In this document: in pieces, positions 10,597-20,258 of the stretch
Layout of the letters: every line of letters begins with the position of its first letter
Position numbering within the stretch: the first letter of the stretch is position 1
Notes under the pieces: generated by a model
Seen by the model: only the letters and a program-made list of their open reading frames with translations
Databases searched by the model: none
Told to the model about the DNA's origin: nothing
DNA from: Polaribacter ponticola
GTDB taxonomy: Bacteria; Bacteroidota; Bacteroidia; Flavobacteriales; Flavobacteriaceae
NCBI RefSeq assembly: GCF_026191475.2
Contig: NZ_JAOSLC020000002.1
Location: 812,501-876,500, forward strand
Direction of reading: 5' to 3'
Length of the DNA stretch: 64,000 nucleotides
Program-made: the position numbers and the translations under genes

Positions 10597-10627
10597 AAAA
10601 AAACCTACTTTATAAGTAGGTTTTTTT
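10597..10627 (+). terminator. Rho-independent terminator after the ompH pair
   Basis: Stem CCTACTT (10604-10610) and AAGTAGG (10614-10620) with a TAT loop, flanked by A7 and T7, so it should work in both directions. It separates the bamA-ompH unit from murI, which starts 14 bases later. Confidence 0.9.
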
Positions 10628-10641
10628 ATTTTTACAACAAT

Positions 10642-11460
10642 ATGAATTCGAACAATTTTTCTATTGGAATATTTGACTCTGGTGTTGGTGGTACTTCTAT
10701 TTGGAAAGAAATAAGTACTTTATTACCTAATGAGAATACAATTTATCTTTCCGACAGTAAAAATGCGCCTTATGGTGAAAAAACTAAGGAACAAATTATT
10801 CAATTATCAATTAAAAATACTGAATTCTTATTACAACAAAATTGCAAAATAATAGTAGTAGCTTGTAATACGGCAACTACCAACTCAATACAAGTTTTAC
10901 GAGAAAAATACAATGTTCCTTTTATCGGTATAGAACCAGCTATTAAACCAGCAGCACTTAAAACTATTACAAAAATTATTGGTATTTTGGCCACTAAAGG
11001 CACCCTAAATAGCGAATTATTTGAAAAGACATCTAATAGCATTAAAAAACAAATAACAATTAAAGAAACCGTTGGAAAAGGCTTGGTTGAATTGATAGAA
11101 AGTGGAAAACTTGACTCTAAAGAAATGACATCGTTATTATCATCATATCTAATTCCTATGATAAATAAAAAAGTAGATTGTTTAGTTTTAGGTTGTACTC
11201 ACTATCCCTATTTAATTCCACAAATAAGAAAAATAGTTGGCGATAAAATTCAGATTATAGATTCTGGTGAAGCAGTTGCGAAACAAACAAAAACAATTTT
11301 AGAAAATAACCAATTGTTGAATTTGAATACAAAAGAAGGTAAACATCAATTTTATATTAATAAAAATAAAAATGTATTAGAACGTCTCCTTTCTTGTAAT
11401 GCTAATATTAAAATTGAAATTAAAGAAAAAAATTTTAAAAGCCTCCAAAAGCAGTGTTAA
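10642..11460 (+). CDS. murI: Glutamate racemase
   Basis: MurI converts L- to D-glutamate for peptidoglycan. The 272-residue protein has IGIFDSGVGGTSIWKE (catalytic-base region), YGEKTKEQI, the first catalytic Cys in VVACNTATTNS (near residue 75) and the second in LVLGCTHYPYL (near residue 187), with typical order and length. It begins just after a terminator, so it probably has its own promoter in the short gap or depends on readthrough. Its 3' end overlaps the convergent PorP/SprF gene by 26 bases. Confidence 0.96.
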   Translation: MNSNNFSIGIFDSGVGGTSIWKEISTLLPNENTIYLSDSKNAPYGEKTKEQIIQLSIKNTEFLLQQNCKIIVVACNTATTNSIQVLREKYNVPFIGIEPAIKPAALKTITKIIGILATKGTLNSELFEKTSNSIKKQITIKETVGKGLVELIESGKLDSKEMTSLLSSYLIPMINKKVDCLVLGCTHYPYLIPQIRKIVGDKIQIIDSGEAVAKQTKTILENNQLLNLNTKEGKHQFYINKNKNVLERLLSCNANIKIEIKEKNFKSLQKQC

Positions 11461-12418
11461 TGTTAGGACATGCTGCGGCTCTTTGCTCTCTTGTCCATAA
11501 ATTTACTCCTAAAGAAATTTGATGATAACCTGCACTAGATAAAACTATATCATTCATTTGATTTGTAAACGTGTAAGAAAACATCAAATTTTGGTAGTTT
11601 ACCCCTAAAATAGGAGACAAAAAATGTGAGTTTTCTATAGCATTAGTATCAAAACTTCTTCTATACGAAATAGCTGCCCAAAGTTGGGTTTTAGAAATAT
11701 TTTTATAAGCTTTAATATTAAAATCTGCTATTCTCTCTCCGGTTCCTTCTTTAAATTGTAACATCATAGATGGTTCGAATTGAACAAAAAGATCTTGCCC
11801 AAAGTAGTAACCTGCTGAAAAAATGTAATTTCTCAAATCTAAAGGCTCTTGTACATTTAAATTATTCTTAGCTGTTAGTAAAAGATTTTTAACTGTAAAA
11901 TAAGAAGACAATCCTCCTAAATGATAAGCAACACTAAAATCTGCATTATAATAGCTTGTGCTTTCCACAATAGCTGCAACAGCTCTATCTCCTGTAAATG
12001 TTCTTTGATCTGATTGATTTTGTACAAACGTAAAAGCTAACCCGAATGAAAGTTGATTAAAAACATTGCTATTTGCTAATGGCAAATGATAAGAATATGA
12101 CCCTTGAATTCCTTTTTGAGAATGAAAACCATTTTCATCATTAAAAATTACAAATCCGTAACCAGCCCTAGATTCTTCACTTAATCTAGTATGAAAACTT
12201 AACGTTTGTAATTCTGGAGCATTTGGTATGCCAGCCCATTGCTGTCTTGCGGTAAACCTTAACTTACTAGAATTACCAATACCGGCAGCAGATGGATGAA
12301 CTAAATAAACATTGTCTGAAAGATAATCTGTATAGATTGGTAAAGTTTCTTGAGAGTTACTTTTTATTGTAAAAAAGCAGAAAAACAATAAACAAAACTG
12401 AATGTAAATTAACTTCAT
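11435..12418 (-). CDS. PorP/SprF family type IX secretion membrane protein
   Basis: About 327 residues. The start is set at 12418 (MKLIYIQFCLLFFCFF...), which gives a signal peptide ending about SNSQ; a start 21 codons upstream would bury it. After that come LPIYTDYLSDNVYLVHPSAAGIG and FTARQQWAGIPNAPELQTLSF, hallmark phrases of the PorP/SprF family: outer membrane barrels that anchor type IX secretion or gliding adhesins such as SprB. Single PorP/SprF genes usually sit beside a large adhesin gene; none is present here, so the partner is unknown. It overlaps murI tail-to-tail. Confidence 0.9.
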   Translation of the reverse strand: MKLIYIQFCLLFFCFFTIKSNSQETLPIYTDYLSDNVYLVHPSAAGIGNSSKLRFTARQQWAGIPNAPELQTLSFHTRLSEESRAGYGFVIFNDENGFHSQKGIQGSYSYHLPLANSNVFNQLSFGLAFTFVQNQSDQRTFTGDRAVAAIVESTSYYNADFSVAYHLGGLSSYFTVKNLLLTAKNNLNVQEPLDLRNYIFSAGYYFGQDLFVQFEPSMMLQFKEGTGERIADFNIKAYKNISKTQLWAAISYRRSFDTNAIENSHFLSPILGVNYQNLMFSYTFTNQMNDIVLSSAGYHQISLGVNLWTREQRAAACPNINTAFGGF

Positions 12419-12655
12419 TAAGATTCTAGTATTTTTTGAGAAACCAAATATATCGTTTTTATGAGAATAAATACTTTTCAACTTAAAGATTTAACATTAT
12501 TATTAAACTAATAATTAGTGTATTTATTATGTTCTTATGTGTTAATTATAAAGTTGTAAATATTCTTAAATAAAAGACCCTAATCTCATCAAATACAATT
12601 GTTAATTAAAATATTTGACGAATGAATAAATAAAAATGTTTTTCTAAAAAATAAA

Positions 12656-13759
12656 TTAGTTAAAAGATCTTTTATAGATTTTAAAAGATCTAAAAGGCAA
12701 ATTCAAATTCTTAACTGTTGTTGCGGCAATTAACCATGCTAAAGCAAGAATTGAAGTCATAATGTTAATTTCAAATTTATTGAATAAAAAAACTAAGAAA
12801 ACTACACCAATAGTAAAAAATGATGCTATAGCTGAAATTTCCCAGTGTTTAAAACCATTTTTTAAAAGATTGTGATGTATATGATTATTATCTGCAGTAA
12901 AAGGACTTTTACCCTCTTTTATTCTCATGAAAAACACACGAATAGTATCAATTAACGGAAAGCTAAATAACGCTATTATATATATAAAATCTTTTGAAAA
13001 AATAATAGAAAAATTTTCATTAAGATCTAAAGAAAGTATGTGTAATGCTTGGTAAGATAAAAGGAAACCTAATACCATAGAACCTGTATCTCCCATGAAA
13101 ATTTTATTCTTATTAGAAAAATTGAAGATTAAAAAAGAAATTAAAGCTCCAATTACACCAATGCTAAGAAAACACATAAAATAATTTGCAGTAAAGTAGA
13201 AAAAAACTGCAAAAAATAAGTTTGCAGTAATTGCGAAACTACCAGCTAAACCATCTACACCGTCAATTAAATTATATGCATTAATAATAGTAATAAAAAA
13301 CATAACAGTTAACCCTACAGATACTGTATATGGTAATTCATAAATACCAATTAAACCATATAAACTAACAATTCTTAAATTGGTTAATAAGATCACAGAA
13401 AAGGCAACTACTATTTGTCCAATAAGTTTACTTTTTGGCCTCATGCCCACTAAATCATCAACTAATCCAATAAAAAACATAGCCATAATTGCTCCCAATA
13501 AATTAAGTAAAAAGTTGAATTCTAAATAACTTCCTAAAAAAATGATTACTATATAAATAGCTATAAAAAGTCCGATTCCTCCAAGGTTTGGTGTTTTTGT
13601 TGAATGAACATCTCTTTGGTTAGGTTCTGCCATTAAGTTTTTTAAATTAGAAACCTTTATTATTATTGGGTAACATTTATAAGAAATTGCTAAAGCAGTT
13701 ATAAAAGTTAATAATGGTAAAGCAAAACCAAGTTCTATTGAAAAATTAAATAAATTCAT
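12656..13759 (-). CDS. MraY/WecA/TagO family undecaprenyl-phosphate sugar-phosphate transferase
   Basis: A 367-residue integral membrane enzyme with about ten or eleven hydrophobic segments. Family marks in order: NQRDVHSTKTPNLGGIG, the Asp pair in FIGLVDDLVGMRPKSKL, NAYNLIDGVDGLAGS, KIFMGDTGSMVLGF (Mg-binding Asp), and the cytoplasmic loop NNHIHHNLL. The HIHH signature favours WecA/TagO-type enzymes, which load GlcNAc-1-phosphate or a related sugar on undecaprenyl phosphate for O-antigen or capsule, over MraY. It stands alone; no glycan cluster surrounds it in this window. Confidence 0.92.
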   Translation of the reverse strand: MNLFNFSIELGFALPLLTFITALAISYKCYPIIIKVSNLKNLMAEPNQRDVHSTKTPNLGGIGLFIAIYIVIIFLGSYLEFNFLLNLLGAIMAMFFIGLVDDLVGMRPKSKLIGQIVVAFSVILLTNLRIVSLYGLIGIYELPYTVSVGLTVMFFITIINAYNLIDGVDGLAGSFAITANLFFAVFFYFTANYFMCFLSIGVIGALISFLIFNFSNKNKIFMGDTGSMVLGFLLSYQALHILSLDLNENFSIIFSKDFIYIIALFSFPLIDTIRVFFMRIKEGKSPFTADNNHIHHNLLKNGFKHWEISAIASFFTIGVVFLVFLFNKFEINIMTSILALAWLIAATTVKNLNLPFRSFKIYKRSFN

Positions 13760-14086
13760 TTTAAAAATCTTTTAAACTTCTTGTTGAAGTAATTCTCCTA
13801 CAAAAGTATTTCTAAAATAAAGGTTTTATTAATCAAATTAGCTTAAGTGCAATTCTCTGTAGACATTTGCCATTCGTCTACAGACTTACTTTTAAACAGT
13901 AAACAAAAAAGATTAATTATTTTAATTGAGAAGATATAAATAGTTTTTAAAACATTTTTAAAATCGATTCGGAAAAACAAAATTATGTCTAGCAAATATT
14001 AAATCGTTTTAATTATTGTTTAAAGTATAGATATTATGCTTTAATCAAATTTTAATTTTTGACGTTTATTTTTTTCTAATTAAAAA
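13760..14086. other. Intergenic region with a long inverted repeat
   Basis: No gene is seen in this stretch. It holds a perfect 9-base inverted repeat, TCTGTAGAC (13856-13864) and GTCTACAGA (13876-13884), around an 11-base loop. No T-tract follows on either side, so it is not an obvious intrinsic terminator. It lies about 100 bases upstream of the sugar-phosphate transferase start and downstream of safE; an operator or RNA hairpin are both possible. Confidence 0.6.
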
Positions 14087-14790
14087 TTAGTGACAAGTAT
14101 TCTTATTGTTAACCAATGTTGTTAAATCTGAATTAACCGGAGAAATGTAAGGAATATCTAATCCTAAGCCTCTTATTATGAATAAAACTCCAATAAAAAC
14201 TACTAAAATAGGTATTGTTTTTTGTATTTTTTTCTAAAAGTGCCTTTTGCAAAAGCGCCAAAATAAACCACCGCAGTCATTAATGGAATTGTGCCCAAAC
14301 CAAATAAAAACATATAAATACTACCATAGAATGCATTTGAAGTTGCTAATGCACCAAAAATTGCCATATACACTAATCCGCATGGTAAAAAACCATTTAG
14401 AAAACCAATAGTAAAAAAAGTATCATTTCCTTTCTTTTTTAACTCATTCCCTAAATTATTTTTTATTTTTAAAATGACCTTACTTACTCCTTTAGAAAAA
14501 TTCATTTTTTGAATTAACTTAGGAAACAAAATAATCAAAATCATGCTTACACCTACGATTATAGAAAGTTGTTGTTGAAAGCCAAAGAAATAAAAACCTT
14601 TTCCTAAAAAACCGAATAACAAACCAATTAAACTGTAAGTAAGTAATCTGCCAAAATGGTAACTAAGTATCTGAAAAAATCTTTTTAACGGTTTATCTCT
14701 ATCTACAGGTAACATAAAAGCTATAGGGCCACACATACCAATACAGTGAAAACTCCCTAATAAACCAAATATGATTGCTGAAAGAAACAT
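14087..14790 (-). CDS. Sulfite exporter TauE/SafE family protein (CcoH/FixS-locus copper partner; frameshifted)
   Basis: A six-segment membrane protein of the TauE/SafE (DsbD-like) family found at the end of Bacteroidota cbb3 loci, thought to help metal delivery during oxidase assembly. It starts FLSAIIFGLLGSFHCIGMCGPIAFMLP, with the typical GSFHCIGMCGP motif. In the first frame it stops at 14203 (KKYKKQYLF), but one base back the reading continues KKIQKTIPILVVFIGVLFIIRGLGL to a stop at 14087, the usual C-terminus. Adding one base to the 7-base run at 14227-14233 gives 234 residues. Its start overlaps the fixH stop. Confidence 0.85.
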
Positions 14791-15236
14791 TAGATATTCA
14801 ATTCTTTTTTAAATAAATAATCTTTATTATTGTAAGACCAATTAATTATAATGTTCCAGCGACCATCTAACAAACGTTTCTCAGGCACGAGCAAATATTG
14901 ACTAGAAGTTGAAATAGACATTTCAAAATCTAGTTGTTTATTAGATGGTCTATATAGGAACACTTTTCCTTTAATTTTATCGTAGTCAAATCCTTTAGGG
15001 AAAATTACATTTAAACCTTTTTCCGATTTATTAAGTGTAATATTTTCTTTTAATTTAGATGCATTTTTTGTTGCATCTATTTCCTGTTGATATTTTAATT
15101 CTTGCTGATAATATTTATCTGTAACTAAGTCGTAGCTATACATTTTATTAGTACTCATTGTTATTACAAAGTATAATATAAAACCTATAAAAGCAACAAT
15201 TGCAATAACAATACCTGTACCCCAATTTATTTTCAT
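14790..15236 (-). CDS. fixH: FixH-like protein of the cbb3 oxidase locus
   Basis: A 148-residue protein with an N-terminal membrane anchor (INWGTGIVIAIVAFIGFILYFVI) followed by MSTNKMYSYDLVTDKYYQQELKYQQEIDATKNA, the family signature of FixH/CcoH, and a periplasmic beta-sandwich. FixH is needed for copper insertion and assembly of cbb3 oxidase. It lies 11 bases after ccoG and overlaps the start of the SafE gene, so translation is probably coupled. Confidence 0.92.
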   Translation of the reverse strand: MKINWGTGIVIAIVAFIGFILYFVITMSTNKMYSYDLVTDKYYQQELKYQQEIDATKNASKLKENITLNKSEKGLNVIFPKGFDYDKIKGKVFLYRPSNKQLDFEMSISTSSQYLLVPEKRLLDGRWNIIINWSYNNKDYLFKKELNI

Positions 15237-15247
15237 AACTTATTTTT

Positions 15248-16669
15248 TTATCTATAACTCCTTGGCCCTAAAGAATTTGTAATTGTAGTTTCAATTAATT
15301 TCTCTCCACTAAAAACGCCAATTTCAATTTTAATTTTATCTTTTTCTAAAGCAGATTCATTTATTTCAATAAACAAAGTTCCTTCTGCTAAACCCTGTTT
15401 AGGAACGATAAAACTATGATTAGAAACTAGCTTTATTTTTCCTTTATGTGACAAAATTTTATAGCTAACATCAGTTATATCTTTTGTTGTTTTATTGATT
15501 ATTTTATAGGTGTATACGTTACTTATAATATTATTTTCTTTATGCTCATATAATTGCCCTGGTAATCTCAAAACAGTAGCTTCAACTTCATTCCTTAAAA
15601 ATAACATTCCAATTAAAATACCAACTAAAATAAATAACACAGCAGAATACCCTTTTATCCTTGCAGAAAACTCAAAAGGTTTCTTCATTGCAATATTATT
15701 TTCACTTGCATACCTAATTAATCCTTTAGGATAACCAACACTTTCCATTATATGATCGCATTCATCTATACAAGCTGTACAATTTACACATTCTAATTGC
15801 GTACCATTTCTAATATCTATTCCTGTAGGACAAACTACAACACACTGTTTACAATCTATGCAATCTCCTTTACCAACTTCTTTTCTGTCTTCGTTTTTTC
15901 TGAATTTTGCTCTTCCCTTCTCTCCTTCTCCTCGTTTATAATCATAGGCAACATTAATTGTTTTATTATCTAACAAAACACCTTGCAACCTTCCGTAAGG
16001 ACAAGCAATAATACAAACCTGCTCTCTAAACCAAGCAAATATAAAATAGAAAACACATGTAAAAATAGTAAGAGAAATAAGTGTTCTAATATTATCTAAA
16101 GGATTACCAGTGATATAACTTATAACAGTATCACCACCTATTAAATATGCTAAAAACACATTAGCAATAATAAAAGAAATGATGAAGAAAATAGTCCATT
16201 TTAAAACACGCTTTCTAATCTTATCTGCATTCCAAGGTTGTTTTTCTAATCGTATTTGCTTTCCTCTATCACCATCAATCCAATACTCTATTTTTCTAAA
16301 AACCATTTCTAAAAAAATAGTTTGTGGACAAATCCATCCGCAGAAAATACGTCCAAAAACAACTGTAAAAAGGATAACAAAAACAACACCAACTATCATT
16401 GAAATTACTAATAAATGAAAGTCTTGGGGCCAAAATGGAAATCCGAAAATATTAAACTTACGCTCTAATACATTAAAAAGTAAAAACTGATTTCCTTTAA
16501 TCTTAACAAAAGGAGCAGAAATTAAAAAAAGTAACAAAAAATAACTAACGTAACTTCTATACTTATAATATTTTCCACTTGGCTTTTTAGGATACACCCA
16601 AGAACGTTTACCTTCTGTATTTATAGTACCAATACTATCTCTAAATTTTTCGCTCTTAGGTGTTTCCAT
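15248..16669 (-). CDS. ccoG: Cytochrome c oxidase accessory protein CcoG (FixG/RdxA)
   Basis: A 473-residue membrane protein with about five transmembrane helices and two [4Fe-4S] ferredoxin motifs (CIDCKQCVVVCPTGIDI and CVNCTACIDECD, about residues 270-310). The NosR/NapH-like CGWICPQTIFLE motif (near residue 118) is present, and a C-terminal Ig-like domain follows. CcoG reduces Cu(II) to Cu(I) for cbb3 assembly. It begins about 30 bases after ccoP and is in the order ccoP-ccoG-fixH-safE standard for Flavobacteriia. Confidence 0.95.
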   Translation of the reverse strand: METPKSEKFRDSIGTINTEGKRSWVYPKKPSGKYYKYRSYVSYFLLLFLISAPFVKIKGNQFLLFNVLERKFNIFGFPFWPQDFHLLVISMIVGVVFVILFTVVFGRIFCGWICPQTIFLEMVFRKIEYWIDGDRGKQIRLEKQPWNADKIRKRVLKWTIFFIISFIIANVFLAYLIGGDTVISYITGNPLDNIRTLISLTIFTCVFYFIFAWFREQVCIIACPYGRLQGVLLDNKTINVAYDYKRGEGEKGRAKFRKNEDRKEVGKGDCIDCKQCVVVCPTGIDIRNGTQLECVNCTACIDECDHIMESVGYPKGLIRYASENNIAMKKPFEFSARIKGYSAVLFILVGILIGMLFLRNEVEATVLRLPGQLYEHKENNIISNVYTYKIINKTTKDITDVSYKILSHKGKIKLVSNHSFIVPKQGLAEGTLFIEINESALEKDKIKIEIGVFSGEKLIETTITNSLGPRSYR

Positions 16670-16697
16670 ACTAACTATTAAAACTCTCTTTTTCTAA

Positions 16698-17552
16698 CTA
16701 TTCTTCCCACTTTTCACCTTCAGCAACTTTTGCTTTTGCCGGTGTAGTTCCCTGAAGAGAAATTACATAACTAGCTACTTTTGCAATATCTGCTGCCTTT
16801 AATGTTTTATTCCAAGCAATCATTCCTTTACCGTCTCTACCTCCATTAGAAATAGTGGTGAAAACATTTTTAACTCCACCTCCAAGAATCCAAAATTCAT
16901 CTGTTAAATTTGGTCCTATAGAACCTCCACCATCACCTAAATGACAAGAAGCACAATTTAAATTAAAAACTGCCTTACCTCTTTTTAAACTCTTAGCATC
17001 TGTTAATAGCGTTAAACTTTCTGCGGTAATTAAATCTGTTGCTGTAGATTTATATTTATTAATTTCCATTCTTGCTTCTGCAACAGCTTTCTCATATTCC
17101 ATTACTTGCGTATCTCCATCTAATACTTCAAATCTTACTAAGTAAACAACTGCAAAAACAATGGATGCATAAAACATATACTTCCACCAAGGCGGAAGAG
17201 AATTATCTAATTCTTTAATTCCGTCGTAATTATGATCTAATATTATTTCTTGCTCCTCTTCAATAGCTTTTGCTTTTGTCCAAGATTTTATTAGATTCTG
17301 CAACCATGGCTTTGGTTCTTCTGGTACAATACCATCTTTTTCGTTTTGTAATTCTCTAGCTTTTGTTGTAGCAATAATGTTTACCATCTCTTTAAATACA
17401 ACAACTAAAACAAAACCTATTAAAGCTAACCACACCAAAGGGTTTTCGTAAATATTAAATGGATTTTCATAAACCATAAAAGATTTTGCAAGTGCTATAA
17501 ACGTAACTATAACAAAAATTACATATACTGTAGATTGAAAATATTTTTTCAT
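16698..17552 (-). CDS. ccoP: cbb3 cytochrome c oxidase subunit CcoP
   Basis: A 284-residue protein. Two N-terminal hydrophobic segments flank a cytoplasmic linker, then comes the CcoP N-terminal motif DGIKELDNSLPPWWKYMFYASIVFAVVYLV (about 115-145) and a periplasmic cytochrome c domain with one haem site CASCH near residue 201 and axial Met in KGMIAWN. Proteobacterial CcoP has two haems; the single-haem form with an extra N-terminal helix is usual in Bacteroidota. It carries electrons to the CcoNO core. Confidence 0.95.
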   Translation of the reverse strand: MKKYFQSTVYVIFVIVTFIALAKSFMVYENPFNIYENPLVWLALIGFVLVVVFKEMVNIIATTKARELQNEKDGIVPEEPKPWLQNLIKSWTKAKAIEEEQEIILDHNYDGIKELDNSLPPWWKYMFYASIVFAVVYLVRFEVLDGDTQVMEYEKAVAEARMEINKYKSTATDLITAESLTLLTDAKSLKRGKAVFNLNCASCHLGDGGGSIGPNLTDEFWILGGGVKNVFTTISNGGRDGKGMIAWNKTLKAADIAKVASYVISLQGTTPAKAKVAEGEKWEE

Positions 17553-17564
17553 TTCGATTTATTT

Positions 17565-17732
17565 TTAATGATCTAATGGCAAATTACTTACCTTATTTAT
17601 ATATTCTTTTTTTGCTGTAAAAACCCACCAAAATAAGGTAACAAAAAAGGTGAAAAATATGATTAATGAAATCATTGGATATATTTCTATACCAGTAATA
17701 CTTTCTAAATGCCCTTTTATAAACTTAAACAT
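17565..17732 (-). CDS. ccoQ: CcoQ-like small subunit of cbb3 oxidase
   Basis: A 55-residue ORF, easily missed for its size: MFKFIKGHLESITGIEIYPM, then one transmembrane helix (ISLIIFFTFFVTLFWWVF) and a charged tail ending LPLDH. The helix with a WW pair and its place between ccoNO and ccoP are those of CcoQ/FixQ, which stabilises the complex. The start lies 4 bases beyond the ccoNO stop and the stop 12 bases before the ccoP start. Confidence 0.9.
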   Translation of the reverse strand: MFKFIKGHLESITGIEIYPMISLIIFFTFFVTLFWWVFTAKKEYINKVSNLPLDH

Positions 17733-17736
17733 GGTA

Positions 17737-19932
17737 TTATTTTTTAGAGATTTTTTGTTCGTCTTTAACTTTAATATCTGTACCCAATCTTTGAATGTAA
17801 GCTATGATAGCAACTATTTCCCTATCTTTCATTTCTACAAATTCTTGTTTATTTTCTTTTGCGTACTTTTTATCTGCTTCATAATTTTTTGCAAAATCTG
17901 GATCTTGATATAAGTTATCTTCAATTTTTTGTCCTTGAGTATCCATTAATGCTTGTGCATTTGCAATTTCTTCCTCAGAATATGGTACTCCTAAAGTTAC
18001 CATAGTTTTCATCTTGTTTTCAGTATCAGATTTATCAAGTTTATTTCTTAATAACCATTTATATGAAGGCATTATAGAACCAGGAGATGTACTTTGTGGA
18101 TCGTACATATGATTTAAGTGCCAACTATCTGAATATTTTGCACCAATTCTATGTAAATCTGGCCCTGTACGTTTTGATCCCCATAAGAAAGGATGATCGT
18201 ATACAAACTCACCTGCTTTAGAGTACTCTCCATATCTTTCTACCTCACTTCTAAATGGTCTTACCATTTGAGAATGACAACCCACACAACCTTCTCTTAT
18301 GTATAAATCTCTACCTTCTAATTCTAAAGGAGTATAAGGTTTTACACTTGTTATTGTTGGTATATTAGATTTTACTAATAACGTTGGTATAATTTGCACA
18401 GCACCTCCAATTAAGATAGCAATAGTTGCATAAATAGTTAACTTTATTGGCTTTCTTTCTAACCAAGTATGCCATCCTTCTCCTTTAGTTCTATATTTAG
18501 AAACCTTAGTTAATGCTGCTGCTTCTGCTAACTCATCTTCTACTCCACTTCCTTGTTTTACAGTTCTTACTACATTGTACAACATTACAATTGCACCTAT
18601 AATAAACATGGTTCCACCAATAGCTCGCATCCAATACATTGGTATAATTTCATTAACCGTTTCTAAAAAATTACCGTAGGTTAAAGAACCGTCTGGATTA
18701 AATTGTTTCCACATTGAAGCTTGTACAAAACCTGCAACATACATTGGTAATGTATATAAAATGATACCTAAAGTTCCTATCCAAAAATGGAAATTTGCTA
18801 ATGATTTAGAGTATAATGTAGTTTTAAACATTCTTGGAATCATCCAATACAACATACCAAATGTGAAGAAACCGTTCCAAGCTAATGCACCAACGTGAAC
18901 GTGAGCAATAATCCAATCAGAAAAATGGGCAATTGCATTTACATTTTTAAGTGATAACATTGGCCCTTCAAAAGTTGCCATACCATAACCGGTAATTGCA
19001 ACAACCATAAATTTTAAAACAGGATCTGTTCTTACTTTATCCCAAGCACCGCGAAGAGTTAATAATCCGTTTATCATTCCACCCCAAGAAGGAGCTAATA
19101 ACATAATAGAAAATGCTACCCCTAAATTTTGAGCCCAATCTGGTAATGAAGTATATAATAAATGGTGAGGTCCTGCCCATATATAAATAAAAATTAATGA
19201 CCAAAAGTGTACAATTGATAAACGGTATGAATATACCGGTCTGTTTGCAGCTTTAGGTACAAAATAATACATTAAACCTAAAAATGGAGTTGTTAAGAAA
19301 AATGCAACGGCATTATGACCATACCACCATTGCACCAATGCATCTTGTACTCCAGCATACACAGAATAAGATTTTAAAAAGCTTACAGGTAGTGCTAAAC
19401 TATTAAAAATATGAAGTACAGCTACGGTTACAAAAGTTCCTAAATAAAACCAAATTGCTACATATAAGTGACGTTGCCTTCTTTGTAAGATAGTCCATAT
19501 CATATTTACACCAAAAGCTACCCAAACTAAAGCAATTGCTATATCTATTGGCCATTCTAACTCTGCGTATTCTTTAGAACTGGTATAGCCTAAAGGAAGT
19601 GTTATTGCAGCTGCAACTATAATTAATTGCCATCCCCAAAAATTAAAATTACTTAAAAAGTTACTCGCCATTCTTGCTTTTAACAACCTTTGTAACGAGT
19701 AATAAACACCTGCATAAATTGCATTTCCTACAAATGCAAAAATTACAGCATTTGTATGTAAAGGTCTTAATCGACCAAAACTTAACCAAGAAATTCCGTC
19801 TGTAACATTTGGGAATAAAAACATAAAAGCAAGTAATAATCCTACAGAGAATCCCACAATTCCCCATAGTAATGTTGCATAGATGAATTTTTTCACGATT
19901 TTATTATCGTAATAAAATTGTTGCATTTCCAT
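17737..19932 (-). CDS. ccoN: Fused cbb3 oxidase subunits CcoN and CcoO
   Basis: A 731-residue fusion. Residues about 1-480 are CcoN, the haem-copper oxidase subunit I with 12 or more helices and the metal-ligand histidines (FGRLRPLHTNAVIF, WWYGHNAVAFF, GPHHLLYTSLPDW, HFSDWIIAHVHVGALAWNG). From about 545 is CcoO, a membrane-anchored monohaem cytochrome c (REGCVGCHSQMVRPFRSEV, later SIMPSYKW with the axial Met). The ccoNO fusion is characteristic of Bacteroidota. The complex reduces oxygen with high affinity and pumps protons. It lies 18 bases after ccoS. Confidence 0.97.
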   Translation of the reverse strand: MEMQQFYYDNKIVKKFIYATLLWGIVGFSVGLLLAFMFLFPNVTDGISWLSFGRLRPLHTNAVIFAFVGNAIYAGVYYSLQRLLKARMASNFLSNFNFWGWQLIIVAAAITLPLGYTSSKEYAELEWPIDIAIALVWVAFGVNMIWTILQRRQRHLYVAIWFYLGTFVTVAVLHIFNSLALPVSFLKSYSVYAGVQDALVQWWYGHNAVAFFLTTPFLGLMYYFVPKAANRPVYSYRLSIVHFWSLIFIYIWAGPHHLLYTSLPDWAQNLGVAFSIMLLAPSWGGMINGLLTLRGAWDKVRTDPVLKFMVVAITGYGMATFEGPMLSLKNVNAIAHFSDWIIAHVHVGALAWNGFFTFGMLYWMIPRMFKTTLYSKSLANFHFWIGTLGIILYTLPMYVAGFVQASMWKQFNPDGSLTYGNFLETVNEIIPMYWMRAIGGTMFIIGAIVMLYNVVRTVKQGSGVEDELAEAAALTKVSKYRTKGEGWHTWLERKPIKLTIYATIAILIGGAVQIIPTLLVKSNIPTITSVKPYTPLELEGRDLYIREGCVGCHSQMVRPFRSEVERYGEYSKAGEFVYDHPFLWGSKRTGPDLHRIGAKYSDSWHLNHMYDPQSTSPGSIMPSYKWLLRNKLDKSDTENKMKTMVTLGVPYSEEEIANAQALMDTQGQKIEDNLYQDPDFAKNYEADKKYAKENKQEFVEMKDREIVAIIAYIQRLGTDIKVKDEQKISKK

Positions 19933-19950
19933 AATTTAATATTTAAAAGT

Positions 19951-20118
19951 CTAATTAATTTTCTTATTCTCTTTTACAAGTTCATCATCAAACAGCATTC
20001 TAACAGAAGGTGTATATGAATCATCATACTGTCCTTTCTTTACTGAATAAATAAATGCGATAAAGAATACAATTGCCACTAAAATACTTAGTGTTAGTAG
20101 TAGGTATATTACGCTCAT
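19951..20118 (-). CDS. ccoS: cbb3 oxidase assembly protein CcoS
   Basis: A 55-residue single-helix protein. I start it at 20118 (MSVIYLLLTLSILVAIVFF), the family start; the longer frame from 20145 has no family match. The helix is followed by KKGQYDDSYTPSVRMLFDDE, the conserved CcoS tail that follows the 'GQFDD' type motif. CcoS is required for cofactor insertion into CcoN. It is the first gene of the ccoS-ccoNO-ccoQ-ccoP-ccoG-fixH-safE operon, with an Fnr-type site 55-68 bases upstream of its start. Confidence 0.93.
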   Translation of the reverse strand: MSVIYLLLTLSILVAIVFFIAFIYSVKKGQYDDSYTPSVRMLFDDELVKENKKIN

Positions 20119-20142
20119 ATCTTGCCTGATAATTTGATAGGT

Positions 20143-20186
20143 CAAAAATAATTATGATGCACTTCTTAAAATATGACTTTTATCAT
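20143..20186 (-). promoter_or_regulatory. Fnr-type operator and promoter of the cco operon
   Basis: ATGAC-TTTT-ATCAT (20173-20186) is an inverted repeat ATGA...TCAT with the spacing of a CRP/Fnr box (TTGAT-N4-ATCAA). On the minus strand TATTTTTG (20143-20150) fits the Bacteroidota -7 TAnnTTTG; the two centres are 33 bases apart, placing the box near -40, a class II activator position. The likely regulator is the Fnr-like protein encoded at 26543, whose recognition helix keeps the Glu and Arg that read TGA half-sites. Confidence 0.75.
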
Positions 20187-20258
20187 GTTTCTAAGACTTT
20201 TAAAAAATAGTGTTAAATTAAACCCAATTCGTTTTATTTTTTAAAAAGTTTAAAAAAC

